Shown here: positions 16,574 to 24,627 of the stretch, piece by piece | Layout: every line of letters begins with the position of its first letter | How positions within the stretch are numbered: the stretch's first letter is position 1 | NCBI RefSeq assembly: GCF_030732845.1 | Contig: NZ_JASHKA010000002.1 | Coordinates: forward strand, 372,001-436,000 | Length of the DNA: 64,000 nt | Source of the DNA: Roseibium sp. MMSF_3544 | GTDB lineage: Bacteria; Pseudomonadota; Alphaproteobacteria; Rhizobiales; Stappiaceae | Reading direction: 5' to 3' | Made by a program: the position numbers and the translations under genes | Notes under the pieces: generated by a model | The model's database searches: none | Seen by the model: only the letters and a program-made list of their open reading frames with translations | What the model was told of the DNA's origin: nothing

Positions 16574-17251
16574 ATGAACGGTTTTTTGCGCACGACAATC
16601 ATGATGCTGGTCGCGGCCATGGTTGGGGGCGCCGGTGCTCTTCTCTATTATTGGGTAAACACGGACCCCCTGGATGGGGCCGCGACAACGACAATCGTGT
16701 TCGTGCCGCCGGCTTCTGGCGCTCCAAGTGACCGGGTAGGGGCGGGAACGCGAGAGGTCTTTGCAAAACCTGGAACGGTTCAGCTTCTCATTCCCAAAGG
16801 CGGTGGGATCAGTATCAGCGAACACCCGGCACTTCTCTGGTCATTGGCTGCGCCCCACAAGGGCGCAATGCGCGCTGAGCTGAAGCCTGCAAACGGCGGA
16901 CCACTCCTTGCCAAAATAGAACTGGATGGCGAAATTGCACCCGGACTTTACACGCTCGACCTTGCGTCGGAAAACGTCAGGCTGGAAGCCGGGCAGGTCT
17001 ATGAACTCTCGGTCGTTCTGACCGGCGAGACTGCAAGTGAGATCGTTGAACAATCCAGGGGTCTGGTCGAAAGGGTCACAGGCGAACCGGCGAAAACCGC
17101 AGCCGAGGCGGCCTCTCAAGGTGCCTGGTTCGATGCATTGGGGTTTCTGGTTGAAAGCAGTTCTGACGGCGAGATTCGCATTCAGGATCAAGGACAGTTC
17201 ACTCAGCTTTTGCAGTCTGCGGGACTGAAGGCAGAGACGAGCGCGCAGTGA
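16574..17251 (+). CDS. DUF928-like envelope protein paired with CHASE2 cyclase
   Basis: This 225-residue protein has a single N-terminal hydrophobic segment (about 7-27), so it is membrane-anchored or exported. The remainder resembles DUF928: a Pro/Gly-rich start, then HPALLWSLAAPHKGAMRAELKP (the family's strand motif where a Trp follows P-x-L-x-W), GEIAPGLYTLDL, and a C-terminal helical part with WFDALGFLVE. The function of the family is not known; it often sits beside CHASE2 cyclases. The ATG at 16574 is used, while a TTG at 16562 is possible. It is co-directional with the cyclase, 22 bp downstream. Confidence 0.7.
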   Translation: MNGFLRTTIMMLVAAMVGGAGALLYYWVNTDPLDGAATTTIVFVPPASGAPSDRVGAGTREVFAKPGTVQLLIPKGGGISISEHPALLWSLAAPHKGAMRAELKPANGGPLLAKIELDGEIAPGLYTLDLASENVRLEAGQVYELSVVLTGETASEIVEQSRGLVERVTGEPAKTAAEAASQGAWFDALGFLVESSSDGEIRIQDQGQFTQLLQSAGLKAETSAQ

Positions 17252-17299
17252 CGTGATGCCGGTTTTCTAAATTTCGCATGTCTCTTGAATGCGCTTTTC

Positions 17300-17325
17300 C
17301 GGGCACTGCGTGGCTGGCCCGTTTT
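17300..17325 (+). terminator. weak hairpin between convergent genes
   Basis: CGGGC (17300-17304) and GCCCG (17317-17321) flank a 12-base loop, followed by TTTTG, in the 90-bp gap between the DUF928-like gene and the convergent GMC gene. The stem is short, so this is a low-confidence terminator. Confidence 0.3.
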
Positions 17326-17341
17326 GCCTGATCCGCAGCAC

Positions 17342-18940
17342 CTAGGCGCTGGCGCTGCGGATGAGGTCCGATGCCTTTTCACCGATCATGATGGCCGGCG
17401 CGTTGGTGTTGCCCGAGACGATGTCGGGCATGATCGAACAATCGGCAACCCGAAGACCTTCGATACCGTGCACTCTGAGCTTCGGGTCGACCACTGAATT
17501 GCCGTTTGTGCCCATCTTGCAGGTTCCGGTTGGATGATAGATCGAGACGCTGTTCTGGCGCGCCCAGTCCAGTGTGCCTTCGTCATCATCCATGTCCAGG
17601 CTGGCGGCCGGGCGGAATTCCTCCGCGATCTTGGAGTTCAGAGGTGCGTGCCGCGAGATCTGCCGGGCGATCTTGACACCGTCGACAATGGTCCGGCAGT
17701 CCGTCTCCGTTGATAGATACCGGGGTATGATCCTCGGGTATTGCTTCGGGTCGGGCCCGGCAAGGCGAATCTCACCTCGGCTTTCCGGCCGCAATTGACA
17801 GACTGACATGGTGAAGGCCGAGAAGGGATGGACGCCTTCGCCCGGACTGTCGGCGGACCAGGGCTGCACATGAAACTGGATATCGGGCGTTTCAAGCTCC
17901 GGCCTGGTCTTCAAAAACCCCGTTGCCAGGCTTGCGGCCATGGTCATTGGACCTGCCCTGAACAGAGCGTATTTCAGGGCGATCCGGGCTTTGTTGTAGA
18001 GACTGCGAACCTCGTCGTTCAGGGTCGGTTCGTTGCATTTGTAGACCAGCCGGGCCTGCAAGTGATCTTGCAATCCCTGGCCGACACCGGAGAGTTCGTG
18101 CAACGGCTCGATGCCGTTTTCACGCAGGTGCCCGGGATCCCCGATACCTGACAGCATCAGGACCTGAGGGGAATTGATGGCACCACCTGACAAGATGACT
18201 TCCCGCCTGACGGTAATCGATTTTTCCACCCCGGACCTGTCCCGATAAGTCACACCGGAAACCTTTTTGCCCTGAAGGTCGACACGGCTCACAAGCGCAT
18301 GCGTGATGATCTGGAGATTGTCCCGGTCTTTGGCAGGTTTGAGGAAAGCAACCGCGGAACTGCACCTGCGCCCGTTCTTGGTTGTCAGCTGAAAGTAACC
18401 GACCCCCTCCTGCGACGCGCCGTTGTAGTCTGGGTTGAACGGATAGCCCGCCGTTTGTGCAGCAGCGACCCAGGCATCGCAGATCGGCCGTTGAATGCGC
18501 ATGTTTGAAACGGAAAGCGGTCCGCCGGTGCCGTGAAATTCGTCTTCCCCGCGTTCCTGGTCCTCGGAGCGCTTAAAGAGCGGGAGAACGTCGTCCCAGC
18601 CCCAGCCGTCGTTTCCCATCTGGCGCCAGCGGTCATAGTCCTCTTTCTGACCCCGCACATACAGCAGCCCGTTCAGGGAGGAAGATCCGCCCAGCACCTT
18701 GCCGCGAGGCCAATCGATCGAGCGTCCGTTGAGGCCCGGATCAGGTTCGGTCTTGTAGCACCAGTCAACCGAGGGGTTGTGCATCGTTTTGAAGTACCCC
18801 ACCGGAATGTGGATCCAGGGGTTCAGATCAGGGCCGCCGGCTTCCAGGAGGACGACTTTGCAGGAGGGGTCTTCGCTCAGGCGATTGGCGACGACACATC
18901 CGGCCGAACCGGCACCGATCACGACAAAATCAGCCTCCAT
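17342..18940 (-). CDS. GMC-family FAD oxidoreductase (choline/alcohol dehydrogenase type)
   Basis: This 532-residue flavoprotein oxidises an alcohol substrate, probably in the cytoplasm (no signal peptide). The N-terminal FAD-binding motif is [17 protein letters not shown] (about 5-21), GMC signature 1 is [15 protein letters not shown] (about 79-93) and GMC signature 2 is [17 protein letters not shown]. The C-terminal catalytic His lies in [12 protein letters not shown] with the second catalytic residue in [13 protein letters not shown]. The family includes choline dehydrogenase BetA and many alcohol dehydrogenases; the substrate cannot be named. It is divergent from the TRAP transporter genes with a shared 108-bp promoter region containing an IclR-like dyad, so it probably oxidises the imported compound. 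Confidence 0.92.
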   Translation of the reverse strand: MEADFVVIGAGSAGCVVANRLSEDPSCKVVLLEAGGPDLNPWIHIPVGYFKTMHNPSVDWCYKTEPDPGLNGRSIDWPRGKVLGGSSSLNGLLYVRGQKEDYDRWRQMGNDGWGWDDVLPLFKRSEDQERGEDEFHGTGGPLSVSNMRIQRPICDAWVAAAQTAGYPFNPDYNGASQEGVGYFQLTTKNGRRCSSAVAFLKPAKDRDNLQIITHALVSRVDLQGKKVSGVTYRDRSGVEKSITVRREVILSGGAINSPQVLMLSGIGDPGHLRENGIEPLHELSGVGQGLQDHLQARLVYKCNEPTLNDEVRSLYNKARIALKYALFRAGPMTMAASLATGFLKTRPELETPDIQFHVQPWSADSPGEGVHPFSAFTMSVCQLRPESRGEIRLAGPDPKQYPRIIPRYLSTETDCRTIVDGVKIARQISRHAPLNSKIAEEFRPAASLDMDDDEGTLDWARQNSVSIYHPTGTCKMGTNGNSVVDPKLRVHGIEGLRVADCSIMPDIVSGNTNAPAIMIGEKASDLIRSASA

Positions 18941-19003
18941 TTTTGGTCTCCCAATTATTTCTTTGAAAAAAGCCTATGCAAAAAGAGGAAAATAAACTAG
19001 CAT

Positions 19004-19028
19004 TTTTTGAAACAAAACGTCTCAAAAA
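19004..19028. promoter_or_regulatory. inverted repeat, candidate IclR-family operator
   Basis: TTTTTGAAAC-AAAAC-GTCTCAAAAA, 10-bp arms with one mismatch and a 5-bp spacer, lies between the divergent GMC and TRAP genes. It resembles KdgR/IclR-type sites (TGAAAC...GTTTCA). The IclR gene at 22411 closes the TRAP operon, so autoregulation is plausible. Confidence 0.55.
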
Positions 19029-19048
19029 TTGCGAAAAGGGAGGAAGCA

Positions 19049-20281
19049 ATGAGTGTAGTAGACAAATTGAGCAGGATTTCTCGACGCGATTTGTTCCGCG
19101 TTGCAGGCACTTACGGAATGAGCTCGACACTGCTGGCGGCTGGAACATTTGGCGGTGCCATGAGCCTTGCAAACCTGGCGTCGGCTGCAGAATCGACATA
19201 CGATAAGCGCTTTTCAAAACCGGCCAAACACACACTCAAGTTCGGCGCTGCCGGTTTCAACGCACGCAACCTCCTGATCGAACGGGCGGGCGCGCTCGAG
19301 TTCGCCCGGGATCTGGAATCGCGCACTGATGGCGAGATTCGCATCGAATTCATCGGCGACAATCAGATCTGCGGCCAGCTGTCTTGTGTGGAGAAGACGC
19401 AGCAGGGGATCATCGACATCTACGCCGCGTCCACCCAGAACTCCGCAGGTGGCGCGCCCTATCTGAATGTTCTGGATTACGCCTTCATGTTCCCGGGCAG
19501 GGCATCCCAGTACTATTTCCTCTACAGCCCTGAATCCCAGCGCATCCTGCGTGATCCGCTCGAAAAGCGGCACGGACTGAAATTCCTCTTCAGCCATTGC
19601 GAGCTGCGCGGCATCCAACTTGGTTTGGGATGGGAAGAGCGGCCGACCGTAACCAAGCTTGAACAGCTCTTCGGGACGAAAAACCGCGTGACCGGCACAC
19701 AGCTCGGCCGTATCGCAATGAAGGCCCTGAACCTGAACCCGGTTCCGGTCGCCTGGGAAGAAACGCTCGACGGATTGAAGCAGGGCCTGATCGATGGTGC
19801 GGAAACCTGGGCCAGCGCGGTCGCCTATGCAAACATGTCGCCCGTCGTGAGCCAGTCGGTCGATCTGAAATTCTTCTGCGGCACCGAGCACACCTCCATG
19901 TCCGCCAGCGTCTTCGACAGCCTCGAAGGACCGCTGCAGGATGCGGTGATGGAGTCCGCCTATTGGGCGCAGGTTCATGTGCAAGCGGCCAACGAGGCGG
20001 CACTCGTCAAGACGGTCGGTTTCTCCGAGCCGCAGCTTCCGGACACGATCTTTGTCGAAAACAATGTCCGGTGTGCGTTCCTGCCGGAAAGCGAAATCAA
20101 GCTGGCTGAGGAAATGTGCTCGCCTGAATTCCAGCCTCAGCTTTGGCAGGAATGGCGCGACCGGTTGAACGGCTGGGCAGGTGGCATTGACACCTACCAG
20201 GAGATCTACGACATCGCGCGGCGGATTCCCGCCGACATGAAGCCGGAAAACGTGGAGCCGCGCCGCTGGTGGAGAGGCTGA
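19049..20281 (+). CDS. dctP: TRAP transporter solute-binding protein (DctP family)
   Basis: This 410-residue exported protein has an N-terminal twin-arginine signal (SRRDLFRVAGTYGMSS, cleavage near LASAAES). The mature part has DctP features: LKFGAAGFNARNLL, then the fold's GQLSCVEKTQQGIIDI and LDGLKQGLIDGAETW segments near the hinge. It should bind an organic acid or related solute in the periplasm and hand it to DctQM. The start is the ATG at 19049 after GGGAGGA (19038-19044). It is the first gene of a dctP-dctQ-dctM-iclR cluster, divergent from a GMC oxidoreductase. The ligand is unknown. Confidence 0.9.
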   Translation: MSVVDKLSRISRRDLFRVAGTYGMSSTLLAAGTFGGAMSLANLASAAESTYDKRFSKPAKHTLKFGAAGFNARNLLIERAGALEFARDLESRTDGEIRIEFIGDNQICGQLSCVEKTQQGIIDIYAASTQNSAGGAPYLNVLDYAFMFPGRASQYYFLYSPESQRILRDPLEKRHGLKFLFSHCELRGIQLGLGWEERPTVTKLEQLFGTKNRVTGTQLGRIAMKALNLNPVPVAWEETLDGLKQGLIDGAETWASAVAYANMSPVVSQSVDLKFFCGTEHTSMSASVFDSLEGPLQDAVMESAYWAQVHVQAANEAALVKTVGFSEPQLPDTIFVENNVRCAFLPESEIKLAEEMCSPEFQPQLWQEWRDRLNGWAGGIDTYQEIYDIARRIPADMKPENVEPRRWWRG

Positions 20282-20298
20282 ACGTAGCTTAGGCAATC

Positions 20299-20329
20299 TG
20301 GGCTGGCGTGCCGGGAGCGCGCCGGCCCA
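20299..20329 (+). promoter_or_regulatory. dctP-dctQ intercistronic stem-loop
   Basis: TGGGCTGGCG (20299-20308) pairs with CGCCGGCCCA (20320-20329), with one G-U pair and an 11-base loop, and no T-run follows. The position, right behind a binding-protein gene, suggests mRNA stabilisation or partial attenuation. Confidence 0.5.
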
Positions 20330-20374
20330 AATTGTATTCAGACCCGGAAAACCGGCGGAAATGGGAGGGGCCAC

Positions 20375-21043
20375 ATGTCAATCTGGTCGGATCTTGGTGC
20401 GATCCTGAGCGCCTTGGCGTCGCAGGACAGTTGGGAAATCCGCAATGCGCTCAAATCGAATGCCGCCTGGGTACTCGGCGCATTTGCGACATTGATCGGT
20501 GGGCTGCTTGTTCTCGGCCTTTACCGGTTGGTCCCGTTTCTGGACCGGCACCTGGAACGCACCATCATGGTGTGGAGCTATCTCGCCATCGCCTTCATTA
20601 TCTTTTGGGGCGTAATCGACCGGTTTGTCTTCGCAAATCAGCAACCCTGGTCAACCACCATTCCGCCGCTTCTCTTCATGATCATGACGTGGTTTGGAGC
20701 GGCATTTAACGTGCGCCTCAGAACGCATTTGAGCTTTTCCGAATTCCGGATGATCATGCCGCGATGGGCCCAGATGGCGTGTCTGTGCCTCGATGCTGTG
20801 TTGTGGTTCATCTTCGCTGTCATCGTTCTTGTGACCACAACAAGGCTGACGGCCCTGTCTGCCTCGAATTTTCAGATCGTACTCGGCACGGACAATGTCA
20901 TGCAGTGGTGGTTCCTGATCACCGCACCTCTCTCGTTCCTTCTGCTGGCAGCCCGGGTGCTTGAGAACCTGGTGGATGACATTGGCAATTGGCGCAGCGA
21001 CCGGCCGCTGATCAAAGCGGCCGTCATCGGGGAGGATACCTGA
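20375..21043 (+). CDS. dctQ: TRAP transporter small permease (DctQ)
   Basis: This 222-residue protein has four hydrophobic segments (about 32-54, 68-88, 105-125 region and 165-190) and the DctQ pattern: a W-rich first loop, RLRTHLSFSEFRMIMP (a membrane-proximal charged motif), and a conserved hydrophobic C-terminal helix. It is the small membrane subunit that pairs with DctM. The ATG at 20375 follows GGGAGGGG. The stop overlaps the DctM start (TGATG). Confidence 0.88.
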   Translation: MSIWSDLGAILSALASQDSWEIRNALKSNAAWVLGAFATLIGGLLVLGLYRLVPFLDRHLERTIMVWSYLAIAFIIFWGVIDRFVFANQQPWSTTIPPLLFMIMTWFGAAFNVRLRTHLSFSEFRMIMPRWAQMACLCLDAVLWFIFAVIVLVTTTRLTALSASNFQIVLGTDNVMQWWFLITAPLSFLLLAARVLENLVDDIGNWRSDRPLIKAAVIGEDT

Positions 21044-22401
21044 TGACGGATGCAAGCTGGGTTACCCTGATCTCCATCAGCGTCACTGTTTTGTTCATGA
21101 TCGGCGTTCCGGTCTTTCTCGTGATTGCCTACTGGGTGATCGGATGTTCCTTCGTGCTCGGACTAACGCTCGACAATCTCGGCGCCGAACTCCTGAACGT
21201 CTTCAACAAGGGCTTTGCCCTGTTGGCGATGCCGCTCTTCATTCTGACGGGCGACCTTATCAACCGGTCGGGCATAGCCAGGAGGTTGTCGGATTTCGCT
21301 TATGCCGTTCTGGGCTGGATACGCGGCGGGCTCGCAATGGCCTCGCTCGGGGCGTGCGGCCTGTTCGCGGCTATCTCGGGATCGAACTCCGCGACGACCG
21401 CGACGATCGGCTCCATGCTCCATCCGGAGATGGTCAAGGGTGGATATGACGAGCGCTTCTCTGCCGCGACGGCGGCGGCAGGTGGCACGGTCGGCATTAT
21501 CATTCCGCCATCGATCATCTTCATCGTCTACGGCTTCCTGATGAACCTGCCGATTTCTGACCTTTTTGTTGCCGGGATCATCCCCGGAGCATTGATGGTG
21601 ATCGGGATGCAGGTGGCTTGCTGGATCATTTGTCGGATGAACGGCTGGGGCTTTCTGATCCCGCTGCATTTCAGCCGTATCCTGAAAACCGCTTTCGGTG
21701 CCTGGCTCGGCTTTTTCGCCATAGGGCTGGTCCTGTGGGGCATTTACACCGGCAAGTTCTCGCCGACGGAAGCGGCCGGTGTGACGGTCGGATTCTGCAT
21801 GATTGCCGGATTTGTCAGCTATCCACTCAACAAGATCATGGGCAAACGCAGCGAACGGCCCGTGGCAGAAAAAAGCTACGCCGAGATGCTGGTGGTGCAA
21901 GGGTTCACTGTCAAAGAGGTACCGTCCATCGTCATCCGCTCGGCACAGATCACCGGCATTCTGGCGCCGCTCATTGCCATTTCGGTTGTCATGCAGCAGA
22001 TCTTGTCCCTGCTTGGCGCGCAGCAGACGATTGGCGACTTCGTCACTTCCATGGGCGGCTATCACGCGGTTCTGTTCACGTCCATGGTGATCGTGTTCGT
22101 TTCAGGCATGGTTCTTGAGAGCCTGCCGGTCACGATCATCCTGGCGCCGATCCTGGCCCCGATTGCTGCTTCGGTCGGAGTCGATCCCGTCCATTTCTCC
22201 GTGATTTTCCTGGTTGGGGCGTCTATTGGCTTCATCACACCGCCATATGGGCTCAACCTTTATGTCGCCTCCGGTGTCACGGGAGTTCCCTATTTCCGGC
22301 TACTTCGTTATACGGTTCCATACCTGTTTGCGCTGATTAGTGTCTGGATCGTCGTGTCTTTGACACCTCAATTGGCGTTGATGTTGTTACCAAACCGATG
22401 A
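21043..22401 (+). CDS. dctM: TRAP transporter large permease (DctM)
   Basis: This 452-residue protein with about twelve hydrophobic helices is the ion-coupled transport subunit of the TRAP system. Family segments include NKGFALLAMPLFILTGDLI, FAAISGSNSATTATIGSMLHPEM and AAAGGTVGIIIPPSIIFIVYG in the first half, plus a second-half IGFITPPYGLNLYVASG. The ATG at 21043 after GGGGAGG overlaps the dctQ stop; an in-frame start at 20989 would lie inside dctQ. Its stop is 9 bp before the IclR start. Confidence 0.92.
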   Translation: MTDASWVTLISISVTVLFMIGVPVFLVIAYWVIGCSFVLGLTLDNLGAELLNVFNKGFALLAMPLFILTGDLINRSGIARRLSDFAYAVLGWIRGGLAMASLGACGLFAAISGSNSATTATIGSMLHPEMVKGGYDERFSAATAAAGGTVGIIIPPSIIFIVYGFLMNLPISDLFVAGIIPGALMVIGMQVACWIICRMNGWGFLIPLHFSRILKTAFGAWLGFFAIGLVLWGIYTGKFSPTEAAGVTVGFCMIAGFVSYPLNKIMGKRSERPVAEKSYAEMLVVQGFTVKEVPSIVIRSAQITGILAPLIAISVVMQQILSLLGAQQTIGDFVTSMGGYHAVLFTSMVIVFVSGMVLESLPVTIILAPILAPIAASVGVDPVHFSVIFLVGASIGFITPPYGLNLYVASGVTGVPYFRLLRYTVPYLFALISVWIVVSLTPQLALMLLPNR

Positions 22402-22410
22402 TTGCCGAGT

Positions 22411-23190
22411 ATGTCAGAAGACCAGGAAAAAGAAGAAGACGGAAAGATTCCGACAAATCTACGTTTGCTGGTCATTCTTGAGGAAGTGGCAAAGGCGGGT
22501 GTTCCAGTTGCCCCTTCAACCCTGTGCGATCTGCTAGGACTGCCGAAACCGACAATTCATCGCCTGTTGCACACGGCCGAGTCTGAGGGGTTCCTGCAAC
22601 GCAGCCTCGATGGCAGATCGTTCGGGCCGGGGCGGCGGATGCGAAAGCTGTCCACGAACACCCTTTCGTCGCAGCGGATCCGGACGGAACGGCTACGGGT
22701 GATGCGCGATCTTGCGTCCAGTGTCGGCGAGACCTGCAATCTTGCCGCGCCCGGCCGCGACGGAATGGTGTATCTGGACCGTGTGGAGACTCACTGGCCG
22801 CTGCGTATTCAGCTTCCGGTCGGCACCCAGGTTCCGTTCCATTGCACGGCGAGCGGCAAGATGTACCTGTCATCGCTGGCAAGCCCAGTTCTTGACCGGT
22901 TTCTGTCATCCGTTGAGCTTGAACGCAGGACGGACCAGACGCTGGTCGAGCCGGCAGAGCTGAAGCGCGAGCTTGCAGAGACCAGGAAACGCGGCTTTTC
23001 GATCGACAACGAGGAATTCATGAACGACATGACCGCCGTCGCCGTTGCCATATGCGACGACCAGGGCAGGCTCATGACAACGCTATCCATCCACGCGCCC
23101 AAGCCGCGTCTCGACATTGACAGTCTGATTGCCCAGCTTCCCAAGCTGAAGGAAGCGGCCACCCGTCTCGAACAGATCGTGCTCGATTGA
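22411..23190 (+). CDS. IclR-family transcriptional regulator
   Basis: This 259-residue protein has an N-terminal winged helix (about 15-75: NLRLLVILEEVAKAGVPVAPSTLCDLLGLPKPTIHRLLHTAESEGFL) and a C-terminal IclR effector domain (about 85-255: GETCNLAAPGRDGMVYLDRVE, FHCTASGKMYLSSL, GFSIDNEEFMNDMTAVAVAI). It is directly behind dctM, so it probably senses the transported solute or its oxidation product. A matching inverted repeat lies at 19004-19028 in the divergent GMC/TRAP promoter. The ATG at 22411 was chosen; a TTG at 22402 is three codons earlier. Confidence 0.9.
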   Translation: MSEDQEKEEDGKIPTNLRLLVILEEVAKAGVPVAPSTLCDLLGLPKPTIHRLLHTAESEGFLQRSLDGRSFGPGRRMRKLSTNTLSSQRIRTERLRVMRDLASSVGETCNLAAPGRDGMVYLDRVETHWPLRIQLPVGTQVPFHCTASGKMYLSSLASPVLDRFLSSVELERRTDQTLVEPAELKRELAETRKRGFSIDNEEFMNDMTAVAVAICDDQGRLMTTLSIHAPKPRLDIDSLIAQLPKLKEAATRLEQIVLD

Positions 23191-23281
23191 CACGCGCTGC
23201 GCGTCTTGCTCAACGTCGTCTCGGGTTATTGGATTTCCAATTGCCTATTTCGGCCGGGTTTCCGGACAGCGAAACAACTCG

Positions 23282-24301
23282 CTATTGCCATTGCTCTCCG
23301 CAGAAGTGGGGTGCTGCGGTCGGCAGTTCGACGTTGCAGTTTGCTTCATCTGCTCCCCTGAGCGGATAAAGGTAGGGTGATCTGTTACCGTACTGGTCCT
23401 TCGCATCATAAAAGGTCCAGTTGTAAAACTCCTTTGAATTGACGCTGTTGCCGCCCTGGTTGCCCCCCAGGATGGAATAGCCCTCGTGCTTTTTGGAGTT
23501 GATGTCGCCTTTGGGGTCTGAGGGCAGGTCACCGACTTCATCGAGAAACGCAACGTGGTGCCACTTCTTCTTGTTGTGCTTCATCACAATGACGCAACCC
23601 CGTTTCGGTTCGTTCAAGGCTTTGAAACGCCAGCGCCGTCTTTGCAGAAACGAGAAAGCCCCCGTGCTGCCGGTGTGACTGTACCCCGCGGTGTGAAGGC
23701 AGTAGTTCACGAATGCCGAGCACCAATGATGATTGTCGATGTTCCGTGTGTCGCTCAGCTTGCGCTCCCAGGCGCGTTTTCCCATGTAAGGGCAGGCTTC
23801 GAAATAGCCTTCGTCAACCCGCGTGTCGCCCTCGACGATCGCACTGCCGTCGTCATTGATCCAGTTGGCCGCGCGTTCACGCAGGGCGATGGCCATCCAG
23901 GGCGCGTCGAAGTTCAGCGCTTCGACAGCGATCGCCTTGACCGGGGATCTCCCGGGGGCTGAAACCGGCAGCCAGGGGGGCGTTGGCAACGTTTTGACCG
24001 TAACACGTGCTTCCCCCTGCATGCGCCGCCAGGTGTCCGTTCCCAGCATGCCGTCGGGTTTGAGTTTCCTGGAGATCTGGAACTGTGCAACAAACTGGCT
24101 GAAGTCGTCTGCCTGCAAGAGGCCGTTAGATATTTTCAGCACGCGGCAGACGCCTGACCAATGGCGCGACCAACCGATACGGCGGGCCCGTTTTGCGTTG
24201 TAGCGCGCGGCCTTTTTTGCCTGTTGCTGTGACAGGACGCTCGGAACGTCCGCGTAACTGCTGCTGAGTATTTGAAGCGCATGTTGATTGTGAAACGTCA
24301 T
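23282..24301 (-). CDS. peptidoglycan-binding plus TIGR02594/CHAP-like amidase protein
   Basis: This 339-residue protein has no signal peptide. The N-terminal third carries a PG_binding-type helical domain (NGLLQADDFSQFVAQFQISRKLKPDGMLGTDTWRRM, about 60-95). The C-terminal half resembles the NlpC/P60-CHAP-like TIGR02594 group, with a likely catalytic Cys in HHWCSAFVNYCLHTAGY and His in KWHHVAFLDE. Family members cut cell-wall peptides or act as effectors. Lacking an export signal but near an hcp gene, it could be a type VI cargo; that is inference. Good ribosome site (GAGGA). It lies downstream of, and on the same strand as, the SARP-like regulator. Confidence 0.7.
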   Translation of the reverse strand: MTFHNQHALQILSSSYADVPSVLSQQQAKKAARYNAKRARRIGWSRHWSGVCRVLKISNGLLQADDFSQFVAQFQISRKLKPDGMLGTDTWRRMQGEARVTVKTLPTPPWLPVSAPGRSPVKAIAVEALNFDAPWMAIALRERAANWINDDGSAIVEGDTRVDEGYFEACPYMGKRAWERKLSDTRNIDNHHWCSAFVNYCLHTAGYSHTGSTGAFSFLQRRRWRFKALNEPKRGCVIVMKHNKKKWHHVAFLDEVGDLPSDPKGDINSKKHEGYSILGGNQGGNSVNSKEFYNWTFYDAKDQYGNRSPYLYPLRGADEANCNVELPTAAPHFCGEQWQ

Positions 24302-24623
24302 CTTGCTGGATCCTCAAGTCTCATGAGAGAAAACTTTAGAATTCGCAGGCAAGTCGCTGAAAAATAGTCTGTATAATGCGTTCAGAAATTTGAATTTTCA
24401 ATTCATTTCCTGATTTTCAAATCGATTGCTTTTATGTGCCGTAACTCTGAAAAAAACGAGCCGTAGTATGAATTTGCGACTTGCTGCGAACACCACGCAA
24501 TGTCGTTGTGGCCCGTCAAATCGCCGTCACATACACCTGAAATCCTTGCGCCAATGGTGACCTGGCGCATTAAAAAACCGTCAAAACGTCCGGCGCGGTT
24601 GAAAAGTGAGTTGGTGAGGGTCT
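24302..24623. other. 322-bp spacer between SARP gene and amidase-like gene
   Basis: AT-richer stretch, particularly 24340-24430. It contains one weak 74-codon frame on the minus strand (24403-24627; TTG start overlapping the SARP stop; no Shine-Dalgarno). No clear terminator or repeat was seen. It may hold a promoter for the amidase-like gene. Confidence 0.4.
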
Positions 24624-24627
24624 TCAA
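24403..24627 (-). CDS. possible small protein coupled to the SARP gene
   Basis: A 74-codon frame whose TTG start overlaps the SARP-like gene's stop (TTGA). The product has no recognised domain; it has two Cys and a basic C-terminus (HIKAIDLKIRK). There is no ribosome site and the start codon is weak, so this may be chance. It is listed because the overlap would permit coupling and because small immunity or accessory proteins are expected near effector genes. Confidence 0.25.
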   Translation of the reverse strand: MKTLTNSLFNRAGRFDGFLMRQVTIGARISGVCDGDLTGHNDIAWCSQQVANSYYGSFFSELRHIKAIDLKIRK

